This document shows positions 51,941 through 61,318 of a stretch of DNA of 64,000 nucleotides, in pieces. A program made the position numbers and the translations under genes. The DNA lies in the NCBI RefSeq assembly GCF_019492185.1, contig NZ_JAICCF010000001.1:186001-250000 (forward strand). Reading direction: 5' to 3'. Below the pieces are notes generated by a model, which saw only the letters and a list, made by a program, of their open reading frames with translations, had not been told where the DNA came from and did not search any database. Position 1 is the stretch's first letter. Every line of letters begins with the position of its first letter. Origin of the DNA: Chitinophaga rhizophila (lineage in GTDB: Bacteria; Bacteroidota; Bacteroidia; Chitinophagales; Chitinophagaceae).

Positions 51941-52978
51941 ATGCTCAGTGGTCAGATACTTACTCACCGGAAAGAGATAATTGGAAGTTCCTATCACCGG
52001 CTCATGTGGGTACTTACTGCCGTATATGCCTTGTTTACAATTACGTGTCAAGCTCAAAATCAGCAAATGAAAACAATGAATCCGCTCTTATGCGATCCGG
52101 AGAACGGCATATGTGAAATGCCAGGTAGTAATAGTGAAGCGACCTTCGCAACGACGGTTATCGAAAACAAACCACTTAAGATCATATACTTCACCGATCC
52201 TATCTGTTCCAGTTGCTGGGGCATAGAGCCTCAGCTACGGAAGCTGAAAATGGAATACGGCCAATACATAGAGATTGAATATAGAATGGGCGGGCTGCTG
52301 CCTGACTGGAGTTACAATAGCGGTGGTATCAGCAAACCTTCAGATGTGGCCCATCACTGGGATGAGGTAAGCCACCACTACCAGATGCCTATAGATGGCG
52401 ATGTATGGCTGGAAGACCCGCTTTCTTCTTCCTATCCCCCTTCTATTGCTTTCAAGGCCGCCCAGATACAGGATGAACAGCTGGCTGTACGCTTCCTGAG
52501 AAAGATCCGGGAAATGGTGTTCCTGGAAAAGAAGAATATTACCCGGTGGGAGCACCTGCGCCATGCCGCCGCCGCTACCGGACTGGATACCAATCGCCTG
52601 AAAACAGACTACGAAACAATAGCGGTTACCCGGTTTCAGGAAGATCTGGCTATCAGCCGCCAATACGGAGTAAGAGGATTCCCAACCATGTTTGTTACTG
52701 ATAATAAGGGCAACCGCGACATGGTGTATGGGTCCAAACCTTATGCAGTATTTGAAACCAGCATCCGGAAATTATTACCCGACGCCGTTAAGAAACAGAT
52801 CGATTCCGGCTGGCAAGCACTATTCCTTCAGTTCCGTACACTGACCACCCGGGAATTTGCAGAACTGAGTGGTAATAGTATGCAGCAGAGTGAAATCATC
52901 CTGGAGCAATTATGCCAACAGCAGCATCTTGAAAAGTTCAGTAGTAAGAATGGTCCGTTATGGATATGCAAAAGCTGA
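51941..52978 (+). CDS. DsbA-family thioredoxin-fold protein with C-terminal extension
   Basis: The product is 345 aa from ATG 51941. The start is uncertain: Met at 52004, 52067 or 52076 (MNPLLCDPENGICEMP) are alternatives. With the longer start a hydrophobic segment ending CQAQ could be a signal peptide; without it the protein is cytoplasmic like SpxH/FrnE-type adaptors. The thioredoxin-fold active site is CSSCW in YFTDPICSSCWGIEPQL, and the helical insert and the cis-Pro region GVRGFPTMFV follow. The last 60 residues (FRTLTTREFAELSG...ILEQLCQQQHLEKF) look like a small helix-turn-helix. It may be an oxidoreductase or an adaptor in thiol-stress control, in keeping with the divergent HxlR gene. 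Confidence 0.8.
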   Translation: MLSGQILTHRKEIIGSSYHRLMWVLTAVYALFTITCQAQNQQMKTMNPLLCDPENGICEMPGSNSEATFATTVIENKPLKIIYFTDPICSSCWGIEPQLRKLKMEYGQYIEIEYRMGGLLPDWSYNSGGISKPSDVAHHWDEVSHHYQMPIDGDVWLEDPLSSSYPPSIAFKAAQIQDEQLAVRFLRKIREMVFLEKKNITRWEHLRHAAAATGLDTNRLKTDYETIAVTRFQEDLAISRQYGVRGFPTMFVTDNKGNRDMVYGSKPYAVFETSIRKLLPDAVKKQIDSGWQALFLQFRTLTTREFAELSGNSMQQSEIILEQLCQQQHLEKFSSKNGPLWICKS

Positions 52979-53056
52979 CCACCGGCCCTGTTATGTAATG
53001 TGCGAAAATTTCACCATCTTGTTGTTTATCAGTGAACAATTAAGAACTCCCATTAC

Positions 53057-54661
53057 ATGAATGCGCAGGTAACAAGACGACATTTTATCGGACTTATAGG
53101 CATGAGCGGATTAGGGCTCGTGGCAAAAGGCAGCGCATATGCCGCTGTCCGCTCTCTTACCGGCCAGCCACCGCTGGATGCCAGTATTGAAATTGACTTC
53201 GAGCATCCGGAAGGAACAGTTGACGATGGCATTTATGGCCAATTTATAGAACACCTGGGCAGGGCCATTAACGGCGGTATATTCGATGAAGGATCTCCGT
53301 TATCAGATACTGCCGGCATCAGACAGGATGTGCTGCAAAAAGTACAAGGCCTGCAGCCTAGCATACTTCGATATCCCGGTGGTACCTTTACGAAGATCTA
53401 TCATTGGATGGATGGTATCGGCCCACGCCACGAACGTCGCAGCCGTCCTAACCTGATATGGGGAGGCGTGGAAGATAACCACTTCGGTACCGACGAAGCT
53501 ATCGCCTACGCACGCCTCCTGAAAGCGGATGCTTATTTCGCAGTCAATATGGGAAGTGGCACCGCTGAAGAAGCAGGCAACTGGGTAGAGTACTGTAATG
53601 GCACCCAGGATACCTATTATGCCAATTTAAGGCGGAAAAACGGGCATGCCGACCCTTTTAAGGTCAAGTATTGGGGAATAGGGAATGAGGAGGCTGCCGG
53701 CCCTGATATAGGCCGTCTGCAGGATGTAAAAGAGTTTGTAAAGGAAGCCTGGTTGTATACCAAGGCAATTAAGTTGCAGGACAGAGAAGCAAAGCTCATC
53801 TTGTGCGGCGCAGATGATGCCTGGAACGACTATGTGCTAAAAGAAATGGGCCCTGTATGCGATTATATATCCATGCACCACTATGTCAGCTCTGACAAAC
53901 AAAAGCCCGCTTCCCTCTTCCCACAGGTAGATAGTATGGAACAACTGATACTTACACTGAAAGGTAAAATACAGACTCACACGCAGGAAAAGGTGACAGA
54001 CTTCAGCAAATGGTTCCGCTTTCCGCCCAGAAACAATGCTGTAAAAATCTCTATTGACGAATTAGGCATATGGGAGCCTGGAGGCAGCGGCGCTTACGAA
54101 CTGGAAGAATATTATACATGGGACCATGCGCTGGGTACCGCCACGTTTTATAACATTATGATCAGGCAGTCCGCTGTAGTCGGTATGGCTACCTGGGCAC
54201 AGACCGTCAACGTACTGGCTCCGATTATGACCAGCAAAACGGCTTCCATCTGTCAGACCATCTACTACCCTATGCAGTTCTACCGGCAGCATGCAGGCAA
54301 TGTCAGTTTGAAAACAGCGGTCAACACCCCCAACCTGCAGGTACCTGGGTCGAAAGATGCCAAGGCACTGGACATTGCAGTGACCAGGCATGACAGTGAT
54401 GGTAGCCTGGTGGTATTTGGCGTGAACCGGCATCCTGCACTGGCAGTAAAAACAGACCTACGAAGTATAGACGCTAAAAAGTATAAACCGGTGGCCGTAT
54501 TTGAGCTCAATGCTACAGCTATTGATGCAATGAATACCTTGTCCCATCCCGATAAGAATGTGGTGACCTCCACAGAGAAAAAGCTGTCTGGTGCCTTAAA
54601 TGACTACACATTTCCGGCGCATTCCATTACCGCCATCAAATACCGGTATATCGGCAAATAG
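53057..54661 (+). CDS. GH51 alpha-L-arabinofuranosidase
   Basis: The product is 534 aa. The start TRRHFIGLIGMSGLGL is a twin-arginine-type export signal. The TIM barrel carries the acid/base E211 in WGIGNEE and the nucleophile E335 in ISIDELG. YGQFIEHLGRAINGGIFDEG and LRYPGGTF are typical of GH51. The C-terminal beta domain (about 440-530) ends YTFPAHSITAIKY. It should release terminal alpha-L-arabinofuranose from arabinan or arabinoxylan. It is a single gene with its own terminator. Confidence 0.95.
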   Translation: MNAQVTRRHFIGLIGMSGLGLVAKGSAYAAVRSLTGQPPLDASIEIDFEHPEGTVDDGIYGQFIEHLGRAINGGIFDEGSPLSDTAGIRQDVLQKVQGLQPSILRYPGGTFTKIYHWMDGIGPRHERRSRPNLIWGGVEDNHFGTDEAIAYARLLKADAYFAVNMGSGTAEEAGNWVEYCNGTQDTYYANLRRKNGHADPFKVKYWGIGNEEAAGPDIGRLQDVKEFVKEAWLYTKAIKLQDREAKLILCGADDAWNDYVLKEMGPVCDYISMHHYVSSDKQKPASLFPQVDSMEQLILTLKGKIQTHTQEKVTDFSKWFRFPPRNNAVKISIDELGIWEPGGSGAYELEEYYTWDHALGTATFYNIMIRQSAVVGMATWAQTVNVLAPIMTSKTASICQTIYYPMQFYRQHAGNVSLKTAVNTPNLQVPGSKDAKALDIAVTRHDSDGSLVVFGVNRHPALAVKTDLRSIDAKKYKPVAVFELNATAIDAMNTLSHPDKNVVTSTEKKLSGALNDYTFPAHSITAIKYRYIGK

Positions 54662-54677
54662 TCATTACCATACTGGA

Positions 54678-54703
54678 GAAGGCCGCTGTATACAGCGACC
54701 TTC
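54678..54703. terminator. Intrinsic terminator between GH51 and hydrolase genes
   Basis: GAAGG-c-CGCTGTATACAGCG-a-CCTTC forms an almost unbroken palindromic stem with one C/A mismatch, followed by a T-rich stretch. It lies 16 bases past the GH51 stop. Confidence 0.7.
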
Positions 54704-54745
54704 TTGCTCTTGACTCCGGCCATGCTTTTCCGGCCTGTACCTGCG

Positions 54746-55693
54746 CTATTCACTCAGAAAATCAATGCCGTCTTTTACAAACTTGTCTGCCAGCTGGAAG
54801 AGGGCTGCATGTCCCGCATCAGTATACACCATCAGCCGTGCATTGGGCAAATATTCCGACATGTTAATTGCATTGATAACGGGTACTGGCTTATCTTCCT
54901 TTCCCTGAATCAACAGAACAGGTACTTTCACTGCCGCAAGTTCTTTCAGCGCATCGGGAGAAGGCTGTGCCCACGCCAATACTGCCGTAAGCTGTGCTAC
55001 ACTACTCTCATTGCTCAGCGGAAGATCCCTATCCTGCTGACGAAGCAATATTCGTTGAAAGGCTGCTTTACCTGCGCTTCTACTCTCATCCGAAGCGGTG
55101 AATCCGAAGTATAAAAACTGCGCTTCCGGGTCCAGTCCCTGCCCACCTGCAATGATATCGGGCAAGCGTGATAATCCTTCACTTCCCTTTGGTCCAACGC
55201 CGGTAAGCACCATCTTATTGATCAGTTCAGGCGCTGTGAGCGCGATCTGCTGTGCAATGAAAGATCCCATAGAAAATCCTACCAGGTTGACCCTCTCATA
55301 CCCCAGGGCTTTAATAAAGGTAATAGCGCCTTTTGCCATATCCGCAATAGTCGCAGGCGTTTTCCCCGTAGACGCACCTACCCCCTGGTTATCAAAAAGG
55401 ATCACCTTGTATTTGCGGGAAAAACCATCTGTTACTGCGGGGTCCCAGTCGTCCATAGCGCTTCCCAGCGGAGAAAGCATCACGACCGGTATACCTGGCT
55501 GACTGCCCAATACCCGATACGCATATTTTGTATCCCCCGCTACCACAAACTGCGTTGTAGCATGCTGATGATCATCTACTATAGCTGGATCTTTTCCAGG
55601 GTCTTCTTTTTTACTGCATGCGGCAAAACCGAGTGTAAGCATCGTAAGTAATGCCAGCATTGTCATGGAGGCCATTCGTATTTTACTTGTCAT
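54746..55693 (-). CDS. Alpha/beta-fold hydrolase lipoprotein
   Basis: The product is 315 aa. The lipobox FAAC puts an acylated Cys at residue 26. The hydrolase fold includes VVMLSPLGSAMDDW (oxyanion region), LVGFSMGSFIAQQ (nucleophile Ser), IQGKEDKPVP (acid) and YTDAGHAALFQ (base His). It resembles haloperoxidase/dienelactone-type hydrolases of broad specificity. It acts in the periplasm. It is a single gene, convergent with GH51. Confidence 0.9.
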   Translation of the reverse strand: MTSKIRMASMTMLALLTMLTLGFAACSKKEDPGKDPAIVDDHQHATTQFVVAGDTKYAYRVLGSQPGIPVVMLSPLGSAMDDWDPAVTDGFSRKYKVILFDNQGVGASTGKTPATIADMAKGAITFIKALGYERVNLVGFSMGSFIAQQIALTAPELINKMVLTGVGPKGSEGLSRLPDIIAGGQGLDPEAQFLYFGFTASDESRSAGKAAFQRILLRQQDRDLPLSNESSVAQLTAVLAWAQPSPDALKELAAVKVPVLLIQGKEDKPVPVINAINMSEYLPNARLMVYTDAGHAALFQLADKFVKDGIDFLSE

Positions 55694-55833
55694 GTTCGTG
55701 TGTTTTAAGTATTCGTTTGTATGATTGACAATTCAAAAGTACCCGCAGGTGGCAAGACCGGCAATGGAGAAGTACGGCAGGTGGACGAAACGAATTACTA
55801 AGTGGACATTTAGGAAGGGAAAAGTTTATTGGA

Positions 55834-55841
55834 TATCTTTG
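55834..55841 (+). promoter_or_regulatory. -7 box upstream of the MGLDMY protein gene
   Basis: TATCTTTG fits the consensus; TTTAG (55809-55813), 20 bases upstream, is close to the -33 element. It would give a leader of about 70 bases. Confidence 0.45.
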
Positions 55842-55920
55842 CGCAACGATACACACGCCGGTATGGTCACCTGTATACTATCCCTATTCAATGACAACCA
55901 ACTAATAACATGATGTAACG

Positions 55921-56559
55921 ATGGGACTTGATATGTATCATTTCAAACTTACCAACAAGCAGGAGGCCTCAGACGGCGACTATTATACGGTAGAAAGCCT
56001 TACCAGTTTTCCCGGGATACTTGAACCTAACAGGCATCTGATCACTGATAACACCGTGCCTGATACCCATTTCAGGATACTAATCTTTGCAAATGAGCAG
56101 GACCTGCGCTTATACAGCCGCTATGGGAAAACCGGAACAAGCGAGCAATTATTGGTCAACAACCCAGAAAATATTGCCACGGATATTCGTAATATAGAAC
56201 AACAATATCAGCTGGATGCTGCTGACTGCCTCTCTTTTGACCGTGAGTTATTGTATAAACCTACCAATGAAAAATTTAAGCATCTGCAGGTAACTGAAAG
56301 AAGTTACACCACCAGCTATAAAACCTATCAGGTTATTTTCCATACTACCGCCGGGTATCAGCGTAAAGGCGTCAAGCTACTCTTCTACGAGGACTTCATC
56401 AATAATGCTATGCTTTTCAAAAAAGAAGAAGTAGCCGAGGTATTACCTTATCTGGACGGTAATGATCCTGAAGCCTACCGCCGGTGCGTTGAGAACTTCC
56501 AGCAGCACTTTATTGATAATTTTGAGGAAGGAAAAAGTATCTTTTATATCAGCTGGTAA
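55921..56559 (+). CDS. Unassigned 212-aa protein starting MGLDMY
   Basis: No family is recognised. The protein is soluble, without signal or membrane segments. The start MGLDMYHFKLT is shared with a class of small phage-borne and mobile-element proteins, though this may be chance. Mixed alpha/beta content is seen, with a YQVIFHTTAGYQRKGVKLLFYEDFINN segment and a C-terminal ENFQQHFIDNFEEGKSIFYISW. It stands alone and is followed by 260 bases without a gene. Confidence 0.7.
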   Translation: MGLDMYHFKLTNKQEASDGDYYTVESLTSFPGILEPNRHLITDNTVPDTHFRILIFANEQDLRLYSRYGKTGTSEQLLVNNPENIATDIRNIEQQYQLDAADCLSFDRELLYKPTNEKFKHLQVTERSYTTSYKTYQVIFHTTAGYQRKGVKLLFYEDFINNAMLFKKEEVAEVLPYLDGNDPEAYRRCVENFQQHFIDNFEEGKSIFYISW

Positions 56560-56768
56560 GCGTAGAAGACAACCTTGGACCGCCACAACTACACTAATCA
56601 GGCAACCCATCCGACGCGACAGCTGGATAGACTATCCGGGCTGTTCATACACGGTGCCGGCGACTGCGCATCATTAATTGCTGGCCTATACAACGTTTAC
56701 AAACTTTTATGTTGAGGCTTGCCAGTTTTATTTTGTGTTGGTGATTATTAGCGGCATCCCCCACTTTC

Positions 56769-56789
56769 GACATGATCTTTTTGCATGTC
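56769..56789 (-). terminator. Short stem-loop downstream of the M48 peptidase gene
   Basis: GACATG (56769-56774) pairs with CATGTC (56784-56789) around a 9-base loop. On the minus strand it is about 35 bases past the M48 stop. The stem is weak. Confidence 0.35.
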
Positions 56790-56822
56790 AAACGTCATTG
56801 GTTAACAAATATAAATAGGGTG

Positions 56823-57899
56823 TTATTTTTTTGATAGTGCCTTCAGCTGATGGAAGAGGCTTTCCATCTGCGCATGTTCATTCACCTTACCTGGATGCTC
56901 CTTTATGTCATTCCTGACATAGTTGATCCTGTTTTTGGTAAGTGGATGGGTACTGATAAATTCAGGCACCCTTGTATCCTTACTAAGCTTCTGCAGTATC
57001 TCCATCAGTTGCAGCATACCTTGCTGATCGATATGGTTACGACGCATCGTCTGCATTCCTACAATATCCGCCTGTTCTTCATATTTACGGGAATATGTCA
57101 GACCATACAGGGCATTTGCGTTCGTAACTAATGCGCTGGTAAGGCTGCCGCTATTGGTAAGTATAAGACTTAACACAACAGCAGAACTCATATCCCGGCA
57201 TACGCCACGTACTGAGTGACGGCAGGTGACGTGGGCTACTTCGTGAGACAGCAATGCTGCCAGTTCCTCCTTTTGCTGAAGCTTTTCCAGCAAACCTGTA
57301 TATACAAAGATGTATCCTCCGGGAAGCGCATAGGCGTTTTCTATATCGCCCGGCACCACTGTAAAGGTCAACGAATCCGGTGAATCCCACTGCATCTGCG
57401 CAGCAAACTTTGTCAGCAGTTCACTGGCAACGGTATCTTTATCTTCATTCATACTCCGCATGGCGGTCATTCCAAGTTCTTTGTCAAAAGAACGGGGCAA
57501 TCGATCAACCACTTTGTCTGCACACCAAGGCAGGACAATAAAATGCGCCAGCAAGGCCAGACCGATGATAATGACCATCGCAGCAATACCCAACTGGACG
57601 CCACTATGGAGTATCAGTCCGTGAAGACCGATACTCCGCGTGCGTTTGTATTGACCAAGGAACATTTTTATAAACTCAGGGTCAGTGATTTCCAGTGAAC
57701 CACCGTCTTCCGTATTATTAACAATACGCATGAAACGACTGTTATTCACTTCGATGTTAATCTCTGTGAATAACCAGTGATACCTGTGCGAGGGCATACC
57801 GTCCTGCACTTTGTCAAACTGCAGACTTTCATCAAAGATCCGCACCATGACCTTGTGAGCAGCTGCTACCTGATGGTTATAAAATGTTCCTTTAAACAT
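56823..57899 (-). CDS. M48 family membrane zinc metallopeptidase
   Basis: The product is 358 aa from ATG 57899; the frame runs further up to 58019, but that part overlaps the yjgN-like gene and is not protein-like. The N-terminal part (1-120) is a beta-rich domain. A membrane segment is near 130-150 (GVQLGIAAMVIIIGLALLAHFIVLP). The zinc site is HEVAHVTCRH, with a distal Glu in a later helix (YSRKYEEQADIVGMQTM). It probably degrades misfolded envelope proteins, as BepA/LoiP-type enzymes do. It starts seven bases after the yjgN-like gene, a pairing seen in many bacteria. Confidence 0.92.
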   Translation of the reverse strand: MFKGTFYNHQVAAAHKVMVRIFDESLQFDKVQDGMPSHRYHWLFTEINIEVNNSRFMRIVNNTEDGGSLEITDPEFIKMFLGQYKRTRSIGLHGLILHSGVQLGIAAMVIIIGLALLAHFIVLPWCADKVVDRLPRSFDKELGMTAMRSMNEDKDTVASELLTKFAAQMQWDSPDSLTFTVVPGDIENAYALPGGYIFVYTGLLEKLQQKEELAALLSHEVAHVTCRHSVRGVCRDMSSAVVLSLILTNSGSLTSALVTNANALYGLTYSRKYEEQADIVGMQTMRRNHIDQQGMLQLMEILQKLSKDTRVPEFISTHPLTKNRINYVRNDIKEHPGKVNEHAQMESLFHQLKALSKK

Positions 57900-57906
57900 A
57901 GTCAGA

Positions 57907-58875
57907 TTAGATAACGTTGATGTCCAGCAGATCAGCCATATCTTCGCCCATTGCATCTCTGTATTCTTCTTCTGTCTGAGCCAGCTGAGACAGTTCAATA
58001 TCGCCTTCAATCTCAACATGAGACATCAGGAATGACATTGTACGTGTTTCAACCCATGCAAAAGCAAGACCCAAGGTAAACACCAGGAGAATAGCATTTA
58101 CGATCAGCAGTCCGGCAAACTCAGTTCCTTCTGCTGTAGAACGTAAACGGAAGGATTTACCTTCATGCTCCAGAGACAGATTGTCAACCAGGTAACGGTA
58201 CTGGTCAGCCTGCCACCAGAAAGAGTAGATACCCAGCGTCAGGAAAGTCAATATAAAACCTTTCAGGTTCAGGGCGAAATACTCCCCACCACGGCCTTCA
58301 TATTTAAATTCACCACTACCGAAACGGATCTTGCTCAGTACATAGTTACGCATGTTGATTGCCATCCAGGAGCTGTAGATACCCAGGGTAACCACTGTCA
58401 GCGCAAAGCTACCCAGGAAGATTCCGGACAACTCTTTCCTGTCGCCACGGTAACCAAAGCGGATACCTCTCCAGGATGTTCTGGACCAATGGTAACGGTT
58501 AGAGCTATGAATAGCGAATGGCACCACCAGCGCTACAACGGCAAGTGTCAGGAACGGGGTAATAATACCAAGTCCTATTTTGTCAAGCAGGTAACGTGCA
58601 CCGAAGAATGCTGCTAATACGGCCAGCGTTTTCAGAAAGCCTTTGAACATTTCATTCCCCGTACCATGCCATGCAAAACGGGAGCCATCCAGTTCTGTGG
58701 AAGAATAAACGTACTGCAGCTTCTTAGCCTTTGCCCATGGATAATAAAATCCAAGTGTTACAGTGGTCAGGAGCGCGTTTACCAGTAAAATGCCGAAATA
58801 AGTACCGCCATCGCCGTTATAAGTTAGTGCCGGACGATGACTTACAAAGCCCGAAGGGCTGTGCTGTTGTTGCAT
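57907..58875 (-). CDS. yjgN: YjgN family (DUF898) membrane protein
   Basis: The product is 322 aa. Repeated blocks of two or three hydrophobic helices are separated by short soluble motifs: TLGFYYPWAKAKKLQYVYSSTELDGSRFAWHGTG, TLGIYSSWMAINMRNYVLSKIRFGSGEFKYEG and TLGIYSFWWQADQYRYLVDN. This 'GIY..W' repeat defines DUF898. The function is unknown; an envelope role is inferred from its constant pairing with an M48 peptidase gene. The transcript begins at a well-placed promoter. Confidence 0.92.
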   Translation of the reverse strand: MQQQHSPSGFVSHRPALTYNGDGGTYFGILLVNALLTTVTLGFYYPWAKAKKLQYVYSSTELDGSRFAWHGTGNEMFKGFLKTLAVLAAFFGARYLLDKIGLGIITPFLTLAVVALVVPFAIHSSNRYHWSRTSWRGIRFGYRGDRKELSGIFLGSFALTVVTLGIYSSWMAINMRNYVLSKIRFGSGEFKYEGRGGEYFALNLKGFILTFLTLGIYSFWWQADQYRYLVDNLSLEHEGKSFRLRSTAEGTEFAGLLIVNAILLVFTLGLAFAWVETRTMSFLMSHVEIEGDIELSQLAQTEEEYRDAMGEDMADLLDINVI

Positions 58876-58915
58876 GTGTCGTAGGGATTAAAGGGTATAG
58901 GTTAAAGAATAAGGA

Positions 58916-58948
58916 CAAATATATTAATTTTTTATCATTTTATAACAA
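58916..58948 (-). promoter_or_regulatory. Promoter of the yjgN-M48 operon
   Basis: On the minus strand TTG (58946-58948), a 22-base spacer and TATATTTG (58916-58923) fit the Bacteroidota pattern. The leader would be about 33 bases. Confidence 0.55.
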
Positions 58949-59026
58949 CTGCATTTACTTCCAGTCATCAAAATACTTTACCATTGTGAATGAAGGAGTT
59001 AGGCCGAAAACAAGTATATTCATACA

Positions 59027-59728
59027 ATGAAACCATCCTTGTTACTACTCCATGGTGCCATTGGCGCATCCCGTCAGTTACAACCACTTGCTGCACAACT
59101 GACTTCACACTATGATGTACATCTTTTTGATTTTCCTGGCCATGGTGGTACCCCCTTCTCCCATCAGCCATTTTCCATCGCGGTATTCGCCGAGGCGACA
59201 CTGGAATACATTCGCAGGCACCAGTTGCAGGAACTAACCATTTTTGGCTACAGTATGGGTGGCTATGTTGCGCTCTATCTTGCCCGGCAATATCCAAAAC
59301 TGATAGGCCGGGTCATTACCCTCGGTACAAAGTTTCATTGGGATGAGATAACAGCTACCAGGGAGGTCAAGATGCTGGACGCAGACACCATTTTGCAGAA
59401 AGTTCCGGCCTTCGCCGAAAACCTTTCCCGCCTGCATGCACCTAATGACTGGAAAACCATCCTGCAGCAAACTGCCGGCATGCTCCAGTCCATGGGTCAG
59501 GATAATCCCCTTAAACCGGCGCATTACAAAGAGATTGAAACACCGGTACTCATTATGCTGGGCGACCGCGATAAAATGGTCTCATTTGAGGAGACAATTG
59601 CTGCCTATAAAGGCTTACCGGATGCAAGGCTGGCTATTCTGCCAGGTACCCCGCATCCGATTGAACAGGTAGATGCTTTGTTATTATCTTTCTTCCTGGC
59701 CCCCGTAGTTGTCAGCGTAACTGCCTGA
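59027..59728 (+). CDS. Alpha/beta-fold hydrolase
   Basis: The product is 233 aa, cytoplasmic. Motifs: LLLHGAIGASRQLQPLA (oxyanion), FDFPGHGGTP, FGYSMGGYVAL (nucleophile S76), IMLGDRDKMVSFEE (acid) and LPGTPHPIEQV (base His). It is close to MenH/BioH-like small hydrolases. The substrate is unknown. It is a single gene, convergent with the phosphoesterase gene, nine bases apart. Confidence 0.9.
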   Translation: MKPSLLLLHGAIGASRQLQPLAAQLTSHYDVHLFDFPGHGGTPFSHQPFSIAVFAEATLEYIRRHQLQELTIFGYSMGGYVALYLARQYPKLIGRVITLGTKFHWDEITATREVKMLDADTILQKVPAFAENLSRLHAPNDWKTILQQTAGMLQSMGQDNPLKPAHYKEIETPVLIMLGDRDKMVSFEETIAAYKGLPDARLAILPGTPHPIEQVDALLLSFFLAPVVVSVTA

Positions 59729-59737
59729 ACACCGTAA

Positions 59738-60853
59738 TCAGGACTTGCCGAATTGTAAGACAAATGTGTCTTCCAGCTTCGCATCAATGGGCGCATCCGG
59801 CTGCGGACTATGCGGTACCGCATAATACCTGCCTGTTAATGTCAGCCCCTCGCTTGTTTTCTGTATTGCTACTTTCAGGAAACCGTGTTTATCGTCGCAA
59901 TAGCTATCCAGACTCACAAACGGGAACAGTGGATAGTCATTGGTGAACCTGCTATCCTCCAAAGAAGCGATCGGATGTAACTCGTCATAGCCGCCACCGC
60001 CGGCAACAATAAAACAGACTGATTTGCCGTCCGGATATTTCCTGCTCAGCCGCTGATAGTTATGCACGTGGCCGCTGAAAACGATATCCGGACGGATACC
60101 TGTTTCCTCGAAAACGGCCTCCAATAGTGTGATCATCGGCAAACTGGAACCATGATTGATATCGGCTGAATACGGTGCATGATGTATACAGATAATCAGC
60201 GCTTTATCAGGCCGCTCACTATCCGCAGCTATTAACTCTCCTTTCAGCCACTCCCGCTGTTCCTCGGTAACAACGCCAAATTTCGGCACGTTACTATGCA
60301 TCCCGATGATGTTGGCAAGCGGTGCCTTCAATGTCCAGTAAACATTCGGCTGAATCATACTTTTGCGCTCAGCACCACCGCTGAATGGTACCGCCTGACG
60401 TGTAGTATCGCAGAATACTGCCATAAACGGTTCCAGGGTATTATAGGCTACCGGTGAATCCGGATTTACATCGCTATCGTGATTGCCTGCGATGGCAAAG
60501 ACAGGCCCTGGATACTGTTGGTAGGGTCCGAAAAATTGCCGCTGGTACTGCGACGCCTCTCCATGGTTATATACCACATCTCCCAGGTGATAGAGGAACT
60601 GCGGCCGCTCATCAGGCGCTGCCAGCTGAAACTGCTCCACCATCTGCCCTACTACCTCCCGCTGGAAATCCGGACTACGCATACTGCCCGTATCCCCCAC
60701 CAGATGAAATACCATACTGTCGTCACGCAGGTCCGGCAGTACGTCTTTCAGTGATAAACGGTAAGGATAGCTGCCGCTGGGTTTCGGTAATTCACGGAAT
60801 TTATAAGAATCATCCGGTTGGTCTTTCTTTAGCACAGGTGTGTTATATCTCAT
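59738..60853 (-). CDS. Calcineurin-like metallophosphoesterase
   Basis: The product is 371 aa without a clear signal peptide. All metal motifs are present: GDTGSM, LGDVVYNHGE, GNHDSD, HHAPYS and GHVHNYQR, in the order of the purple acid phosphatase-like branch. It hydrolyses phosphomonoesters or diesters with two metal ions. The substrate is unknown. The last 50 residues (FLKVAIQKTSEGLTLTGRYYAV) form an extra beta segment. It is preceded by a Nudix gene 58 bases away in the same direction. Confidence 0.92.
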   Translation of the reverse strand: MRYNTPVLKKDQPDDSYKFRELPKPSGSYPYRLSLKDVLPDLRDDSMVFHLVGDTGSMRSPDFQREVVGQMVEQFQLAAPDERPQFLYHLGDVVYNHGEASQYQRQFFGPYQQYPGPVFAIAGNHDSDVNPDSPVAYNTLEPFMAVFCDTTRQAVPFSGGAERKSMIQPNVYWTLKAPLANIIGMHSNVPKFGVVTEEQREWLKGELIAADSERPDKALIICIHHAPYSADINHGSSLPMITLLEAVFEETGIRPDIVFSGHVHNYQRLSRKYPDGKSVCFIVAGGGGYDELHPIASLEDSRFTNDYPLFPFVSLDSYCDDKHGFLKVAIQKTSEGLTLTGRYYAVPHSPQPDAPIDAKLEDTFVLQFGKS

Positions 60854-60910
60854 GACAATTTTCTCTGGTCCGGGATAAAGATATAACCAAATTCAACTGG
60901 TAGGTAGTCT

Positions 60911-61318
60911 CTAGTCTACAAATCCATCGGCCTTCAACTGATTTAATATTGCGATAACTCCCGGTGCCTGCGCTTCCTGGCGGGAATAATCATCCGAAGA
61001 AAAAAAATGAATAGCCCCTATTTCTGCCGCTGGCCGGGGTGTTACATCCCGGTGCAGCCAGTAACAATCCTGTTCCATGATGACACCTTGCTGTTCACCA
61101 AATGCGGGCGCAGAAATATGTGTGTAGTATTCCAATTCGTCAGCTGTTACCTCCACATTTAATTCTTCTGCTATCTCCCGGCACAATGCTTCCTTCTCTG
61201 TTTCTCCCTCATCTACCTTTCCGCCGGGCAGATAAAAACATTGTTTATTCCTGCTATATGCCAATAACAATTTTTTGTCTCTTACGATAAGAAGTCCAAC
61301 CGTTTTTAATGCCGTCAT
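60911..61318 (-). CDS. Nudix hydrolase
   Basis: The product is 135 aa. The Nudix box reads GGKVDEGETEKEALCREIAEEL, fitting GX5EX7REUXEE with the final Gly replaced by Asn. The rest covers one compact Nudix fold. It hydrolyses a nucleoside diphosphate derivative, possibly of the MutT/NUDT1 type; the substrate is not evident. It may be co-transcribed with the phosphoesterase gene downstream. Confidence 0.92.
   Translation of the reverse strand: MTALKTVGLLIVRDKKLLLAYSRNKQCFYLPGGKVDEGETEKEALCREIAEELNVEVTADELEYYTHISAPAFGEQQGVIMEQDCYWLHRDVTPRPAAEIGAIHFFSSDDYSRQEAQAPGVIAILNQLKADGFVD

Noticed and set aside
57901..58019. Longer N-terminus for the M48 peptidase
   Set aside because: The extra 40 codons overlap the end of the yjgN-like gene and lack conserved sequence; ATG 57899 fits the seven-base gap of a coupled operon.
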